A stretch of 26,085 bases of DNA from JAPLDP01 sp964628285 (GTDB lineage Bacteria > Bacteroidota > Bacteroidia > Bacteroidales > JAGONC01): NCBI GenBank assembly GCA_964628285.1, contig CAZVNP010000048.1, positions 1 to 26,085 on the forward strand. The letters are read 5' to 3'. Below are positions 21,351 through 26,085 of this stretch, piece by piece. A program made the translations under genes and the position numbers. Every line of letters begins with the position of its first letter. Position 1 is the first letter of the stretch. The notes beneath the pieces are model-generated. The model was not told where the DNA came from. It worked only from the letters and a program-made list of their open reading frames with translations, and did not search any database.

Positions 21351-22832
21351 ATGTTTATCTGGTTTATCCGTCATCAGCTCAAGCAGGCCCTCCGGTCATC
21401 AATCTGGCAAAAGAATGTGGCGACTAATATCATCCTTGGGTTTATACTGTTGCTGCTTTTCATGGATCTGTTATTTGTCGGTTTGATGATCGATAAAATA
21501 TTAAATCAGCTCTATCCCGACCGTAATCCCGTGACCGTTTTCAATGGCATTATCTTGTATTATTTGCTGGGCGATCTGGTCATCCGGTTTTTCATGCAGC
21601 AGTTATCAGGCTTTTCATTTGAAGCCTACCTTCATCTGCCGATAAAAAAGTCGGCTATCGTTCATTATGCCGCCCTGAAAACGTTGCTGAGCATCTTTAA
21701 TATCCTTCCCTATTTTGTCTTCCTTCCTTTTGCTTTTAAAGTCATTCCATCCGTTTATTCCACCGGTATGGCGTGGACATGGCTGGTATCCATGATCAGC
21801 CTGACGCTGGCGAACAATTTTTTTACCGCCTGGCTGAAGAGGCAGCTGGGCTCCAAACCCAAGATCGTCGGTTTTGTGGCGCTGGCCGTAGCTTTGCTCA
21901 TCGTGCTGGATTATTTCAAAGTCCTCTCCCTGTCAACATTTTCGGGGACGATCTTCGATTATATCACTCAACATGCAATGATTGTCCTGGTACCTGTTGC
22001 CCTGCTTATCGCCTCTTACCTGAATTATTATTTGTTTCTGAGAAGAAGGCTCTACCCCGAGGAGCTGCGTCTGCTGAAGGATAAGAAAGTCGATGTCCTG
22101 TCGACCATGCATTATTTCAAGCGTCTTGGTCTGATAGGCGATATGATCACACTGGAGATCAAATTGTTATGGAGAAATAAACGGACGAAGACCTTTCTGA
22201 TGCTTTTCCCCATTTTTGTTTTATATGGGCTGATCTTTTACACTCAGCCCACGTACAAGGATTCTTTCGGTTTTTTGATCTTTGTCGGGTTTTTCATGAC
22301 CGGCGGGATGATGCTGGGCTACCTCAATTACACCTTCGGATGGGAGAGCAGTTATTTCGATGCCATCCTCACCAATAACATTGACTTCAACAGATACCTG
22401 AGGGTAAAATACATCATCGCACAGGTCTTATGCACCATCTGCTACATTGTCACTATTCCCTATGTTTTTTTCGGATGGGATATCCTGCTGGTCAACACGG
22501 CGCTTTACCTGTATAATATGGGTTTTTTGGCTTTTGTCCTGCTGTACATGGCCACTTTTAACAAGAAAAGAATGGATCTTTCGCGCAATTCGGCGTTCAA
22601 CTACCAGGGTATCGGGGCATCCAACTGGCTGGCCGTCCTGCCGGGATTCCTGTTGCCTATTTTGCTGGCGTTGCCTTTCCGCCTCGCCGGTTATCCCAAG
22701 GCCGGTTTTCTTTTTCTCGGTATCCTGGGCATGGCGGGACTGGTTTTCAGCCGTTCCATCATAAAGATGATCCTCAGGAATCTGGAGAAAAGAAAATACA
22801 TCATGGCCGATGGTTTCAGACAAAAAGGATGA
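21351..22832 (+). CDS. ABC-2-type permease, DUF5687 family
   Basis: This 493-residue protein has about twelve hydrophobic segments (around 25-50, 62-85, 109-130, 140-160, 170-186, 207-230, 281-298, 306-330, 355-376, 380-402, 430-447 and 455-475) and no signal peptide. The N-terminus, with its basic amphipathic stretch FIRHQLKQALRSSIWQKN before TM1, is characteristic of the DUF5687 family of Bacteroidota membrane proteins, found beside ABC ATPases. The cargo of the family is not known. The ATPase gene follows after 53 nt and the outer-membrane protein gene overlaps that. A 119-nt gap precedes it; only a poor TAACTTGC box was seen there. Confidence 0.9.
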   Translation: MFIWFIRHQLKQALRSSIWQKNVATNIILGFILLLLFMDLLFVGLMIDKILNQLYPDRNPVTVFNGIILYYLLGDLVIRFFMQQLSGFSFEAYLHLPIKKSAIVHYAALKTLLSIFNILPYFVFLPFAFKVIPSVYSTGMAWTWLVSMISLTLANNFFTAWLKRQLGSKPKIVGFVALAVALLIVLDYFKVLSLSTFSGTIFDYITQHAMIVLVPVALLIASYLNYYLFLRRRLYPEELRLLKDKKVDVLSTMHYFKRLGLIGDMITLEIKLLWRNKRTKTFLMLFPIFVLYGLIFYTQPTYKDSFGFLIFVGFFMTGGMMLGYLNYTFGWESSYFDAILTNNIDFNRYLRVKYIIAQVLCTICYIVTIPYVFFGWDILLVNTALYLYNMGFLAFVLLYMATFNKKRMDLSRNSAFNYQGIGASNWLAVLPGFLLPILLALPFRLAGYPKAGFLFLGILGMAGLVFSRSIIKMILRNLEKRKYIMADGFRQKG

Positions 22833-22885
22833 CCGGATTCCGTTGTTCAATTATCCGGCTTTACTATGACAATTAATTCAATGAT

Positions 22886-23608
22886 ATGATAGACGTACAA
22901 AATCTGACCAAAATTTACAGCGGCGAAACGGTACTCAACATCCCCTCATTGTCGATCGGAGGCGGCGAGAGTTTTGGCCTGGTAGGTAACAACGGCGCGG
23001 GCAAGACGACCTTTTTCAGGCTTGTGCTGGATCTTATCCGTTCTGACTCGGGATGGGTTCAATCGAACAGCATACCTGTGGCCCGTGACGATTCGTGGAA
23101 AGCTTACACAGGATCATACTTAGATGAGGGTTTTCTCATCGAATTCCTGACACCTGAGGAATATTTTGAGTTCATATGCAAGGTCAAAGGGTTGTCGGAC
23201 GGTGATCTGAACGATTTTTACAATGAATTTTTCGATTTTTTCAGCCAGGAGGTTTTAGGCAAGAAGAAATACATCCGTGATCTCTCACGCGGTAATCAGA
23301 AAAAGGTAGGCATAGCCGCGGCGCTCATGGGCGATCCCGAGGTGCTGATCCTGGATGAGCCTTTCAACGGTCTGGATCCCACCACACAGATCAGGCTGAA
23401 GATGCTGCTGAAGGATCTTAGGAAACAACGCGATGTCACCATGCTTATCTCGAGTCATGACCTGAATCATGTGGCTGAGGTGTGCGACCGCATCGTCATT
23501 CTCGACAAGGGCTTGATCGTCAGGGATATCATCAGAACCGACGACACTCTGAAAGAGCTTGAGGATTATTTCTACACTCAGATATCCACCAGTGCCCGGA
23601 AGGAATGA
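22886..23608 (+). CDS. ABC transporter ATP-binding protein
   Basis: The 240-residue ATPase powers the DUF5687 permease encoded just upstream. Walker A is GNNGAGKT (34-41), the signature is LSRGNQKK (133-140, a common variant of LSGGQ), Walker B is LILDEP (154-159), the D-loop is NGLDPTT, and the switch histidine is H191 (ISSHDLNHV). The Q-loop region (about 74-82, TGSYLDEGF) lacks an obvious glutamine, as in some ABC-2-type exporter ATPases. Its stop codon overlaps the start of the next gene in an ATGA, so translation of the outer-membrane protein is likely coupled. Function as an exporter component is inferred from family. Confidence 0.94.
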   Translation: MIDVQNLTKIYSGETVLNIPSLSIGGGESFGLVGNNGAGKTTFFRLVLDLIRSDSGWVQSNSIPVARDDSWKAYTGSYLDEGFLIEFLTPEEYFEFICKVKGLSDGDLNDFYNEFFDFFSQEVLGKKKYIRDLSRGNQKKVGIAAALMGDPEVLILDEPFNGLDPTTQIRLKMLLKDLRKQRDVTMLISSHDLNHVAEVCDRIVILDKGLIVRDIIRTDDTLKELEDYFYTQISTSARKE

Positions 23609-26049
23609 AAGTCCTGTCACATCTTGTCCCTTTCCTTGGATGTTTATTTTTGCCATTCATTGTCGTTGCCCAACCCTATAAGCTTGATGGCCGGGTCATC
23701 GATTCGACGGACCGTCAGCCTCTCGCTTTCGTCAACATCGTGATCAATGACGGTAAATACGGTAATGTCACGGATATTGACGGCAAGTTTCATATGACCT
23801 TTGACCGGCCCATCGAAACGCTCACCCTGAGCTATGTCGGATACAAAACCTTGAGGTATCAGGTTCCTCCTGACCGGGACCACCTGCTCATCAGCCTTGT
23901 CCCTGTGATCATCGAGCTCCGGCCCGTTGAGATATTCCCCGGCGTCAATCCCGCCCACAGGATCATATTGAATGTTATCAGCCACCGCGACGACAATGAT
24001 CCTGAGAAAATGAAGTCCTTTTCATACACCACTTACGACAAGATGTACTTCACTCCCGACATGGACTCCATATTTGCTCTCGACCCCTCGCTGCTGGATT
24101 CCTCTATGATGAAAATAAAGAGCTTCTTCGACGAAAAGTATCTGTTTTTAATGGAGACGGTGACGCAGCGCAAGTTTCTCTATCCCGGCAGGAATTATGA
24201 AAAGGTCGTAGCCTCGAGGGTGTCGGGCTTTAAGAATCCCACCTTTATCTTTCTCCTGTCACAGATGCAGTCTACGTCGTTCTACAAAGAGATCATTCAG
24301 ATCGCGGATAAAAATTACATTAATCCCATCAGCACCGGCAGCATCAGGAAATATTCGTTCAGCCTGGAGGACACCCTGTACAAAGAGAACAGTCCTGACA
24401 CGACATTCGTCATCTCCTATCATCCATACCCCGGCAGCAACTTCGACGGGCTCAGGGGATTGCTGTATATCAACACGAACGGCTGGGCCATCGAGAATGT
24501 CATTGCCGAGCCTGCCCGTGCGGAGCGTGGGATAGGTGTCAAGATCCAGCAGATGTATGAATGGGTCGACAACACACACTGGTTTCCCGTTCAGCTGAAT
24601 ACAGACCTCATTATCTATTTTGTTTCAGTGAATGCCGACTCAACGGGGTATCCCGTTGTGGGCACCGGCAAGAGCTATATCCGCGACATCGTACTGAATC
24701 CTGAGCTGGTGAAAAGGGGATTCGGCAACATTGAGATCGACGTTGATCCGCTGGCATATCAACGGCCGGAGCCGTTCTGGCAATCTTACCGCACCGACGG
24801 CCTGACACGCAAGGATACGGCCACCTATCATTACATTGACAGCATCGGGCAGGAGTATCATTTCGACAGGATCGCGAGAACAGTCGAGATCATTAATACG
24901 GGCAGGATCCCTGTCAAATTCGTCAACCTCGACCTGAACAGGATATTCCTGTTCAATAATTACGAGGGCTTTTATCTGGGTCTGGGCCTTCATACCAACG
25001 ACCGCCTGTCGCATCGTGTTTCCCTGGGCGGTTACTGGGGTTATGGTTTCGATGATGCGACAGCCAAATACGGCGCCGACGTGAGGGTGGTGGCCAACCA
25101 TGATGCCGCCCTGGAATTCGGTCTGAAGTACATGCAGGATGTCACCGAAAGCGGCGGCACACACTTTTTTGATGATTACAGCCGGTTCAGCTATGATAAT
25201 CTCAGGGATTTTCTTCTGACCAGGATGGACAGGACGGAACAAGAAGAGGTCTATGTGGGATTCATGGCCCTCAGGTATATGAATGTCCACATGGCCCTGG
25301 ACAGAACATATAAGATCGCCGAGGAACCATATTATTACGGTGTCAGCGGTGAGGGACTGGTCGCCATGACCAATGAATTTCATTTTACCACCCTGTCATT
25401 AGGTTTCAGGTACGCCTACCGTGAGAAGTTTCTGAAGAACGCCCGAACCCGCCTCTCCTTAGGCACACATTATCCTGTGGTATGGTTCAATTATACCAGG
25501 GGTCTGACCGGCATTCTTGACGGTGGTTACGCCTATAACCGTTGTGATATTAAAATACACAAGTCATGGTACATAAAATACCTGGGTGAGCCTTCCCTGG
25601 AGATCAGGGCCGGATACATCGACAGGTCCATCCCTTACACCGATCTGTACAACGGTCATGGCAGCTATCAGCGTTTCACGATTTTTGTCCCGCACAGCTT
25701 TGCCACCATAAGGATGAATGAATTTCTGTCGGACCGTTATGTGGCCCTTTATTTTACCCATAACTTCGGGAAACTGCTGGTGCGGGGACGTTATTTTAAT
25801 CCTGCGATCTCCGTTTCGTTCAACGCCGGATGTGGAGAACTGAAACATAACGGAAATCATTACAATATAGAGTACAGGACGATGGAGAAGGGGTATTATG
25901 AAACGGGCCTGCTCATAAATAATCTGCTCGACGTTCGGCTCGTTTCCTTAGGTGCCGGCGCTTATTACAGGTTGGGACCATACGGCTTCGACCATGTCAT
26001 TGAGAATTTCGCCTTTAAGCTGTCGGTTAATTTCCCCAGGATCTTCTGA
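23605..26049 (+). CDS. Outer-membrane protein with CarboxypepD_reg domain and DUF5686 barrel
   Basis: The 814-residue protein starts with a signal peptide (MKVLSHLVPFLGCLFLPFIVVAQ) followed by a carboxypeptidase-D regulatory-like beta-sandwich (about 25-100: LDGRVIDSTDRQPLAFVNIV, TDIDGKF, LTLSYVGYKTL). The rest matches the DUF5686 layout, and the C-terminal ~350 residues alternate aromatic/polar strands and end in phenylalanine (LSVNFPRIF), as in outer-membrane beta-barrels. No TonB-dependent plug domain was seen. Members are common in Bacteroidota and of unknown function. The 4-nt ATGA overlap with the ABC ATPase gene points to a joint inner/outer-membrane system. The gene is complete within the window. 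Confidence 0.92.
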   Translation: MKVLSHLVPFLGCLFLPFIVVAQPYKLDGRVIDSTDRQPLAFVNIVINDGKYGNVTDIDGKFHMTFDRPIETLTLSYVGYKTLRYQVPPDRDHLLISLVPVIIELRPVEIFPGVNPAHRIILNVISHRDDNDPEKMKSFSYTTYDKMYFTPDMDSIFALDPSLLDSSMMKIKSFFDEKYLFLMETVTQRKFLYPGRNYEKVVASRVSGFKNPTFIFLLSQMQSTSFYKEIIQIADKNYINPISTGSIRKYSFSLEDTLYKENSPDTTFVISYHPYPGSNFDGLRGLLYINTNGWAIENVIAEPARAERGIGVKIQQMYEWVDNTHWFPVQLNTDLIIYFVSVNADSTGYPVVGTGKSYIRDIVLNPELVKRGFGNIEIDVDPLAYQRPEPFWQSYRTDGLTRKDTATYHYIDSIGQEYHFDRIARTVEIINTGRIPVKFVNLDLNRIFLFNNYEGFYLGLGLHTNDRLSHRVSLGGYWGYGFDDATAKYGADVRVVANHDAALEFGLKYMQDVTESGGTHFFDDYSRFSYDNLRDFLLTRMDRTEQEEVYVGFMALRYMNVHMALDRTYKIAEEPYYYGVSGEGLVAMTNEFHFTTLSLGFRYAYREKFLKNARTRLSLGTHYPVVWFNYTRGLTGILDGGYAYNRCDIKIHKSWYIKYLGEPSLEIRAGYIDRSIPYTDLYNGHGSYQRFTIFVPHSFATIRMNEFLSDRYVALYFTHNFGKLLVRGRYFNPAISVSFNAGCGELKHNGNHYNIEYRTMEKGYYETGLLINNLLDVRLVSLGAGAYYRLGPYGFDHVIENFAFKLSVNFPRIF

Positions 26050-26085
26050 ATAAATTTTTAATCTGCCATAGCACTCCGTATCTTT

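Overview
The window reads as a chromosomal segment of a member of the Bacteroidota, probably Bacteroidales-like. The evidence is a secreted protein with a type IX secretion (T9SS) C-terminal sorting domain, DUF5686 and DUF5687 family proteins, a one-TM FtsB/DivIC-type division protein, several promoter boxes of the Bacteroidetes form TAnnTTTG, and weak Shine-Dalgarno sequences. No RNA gene, CRISPR array or insertion sequence was recognised.

Layout. (1) Positions 1-2048 look accessory and AT-rich by eye: the first 29-30 codons of a minus-strand gene whose start resembles type IIG restriction/methylase proteins, a DUF4143 AAA ATPase, and a 488-nt gap filled with short tandem repeats and a ~100-nt palindromic element. 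(2) 2049-6866, plus strand: glyA (serine hydroxymethyltransferase), then a tight polyphosphate/phosphatase group of sixA-like phosphatase, ppk1 polyphosphate kinase and a single-domain Ppx/GppA phosphatase. (3) 7025-12042, plus strand: a molybdenum-cofactor cluster of moeA, a compact moaA, moaC, an unknown four-helix membrane protein and a MOSC-Mog fusion, followed by a GNAT acetyltransferase and an HD-domain hydrolase. moaD, moaE, moeB and mobA are not in the window. (4) 12128-12418: FtsB/DivIC-like division protein. (5) 12435-18362, minus strand: a small T9SS cargo protein under its own promoter, and a tight operon read thioesterase -> THUMP methyltransferase -> pfkA -> priA. (6) 18701-21231: a secreted Cys-rich protein on the minus strand, divergent from a histidine kinase/OmpR-type response regulator pair. 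(7) 21351-26049, plus strand: a multi-TM DUF5687 membrane protein, its ABC ATPase and a CarboxypepD_reg/DUF5686 outer-membrane barrel protein.

Most of the window is housekeeping. The parts most worth a second look are the Cys-rich secreted protein facing a kinase with five cysteines in its sensor domain; the permease/ATPase/outer-membrane-protein operon of unknown substrate; the compact MoaA and the unknown membrane protein in the Moco operon; and short tandem repeats with 7- or 8-nt units, different in sequence, in four intergenic regions. No system could be shown to be new from sequence alone.
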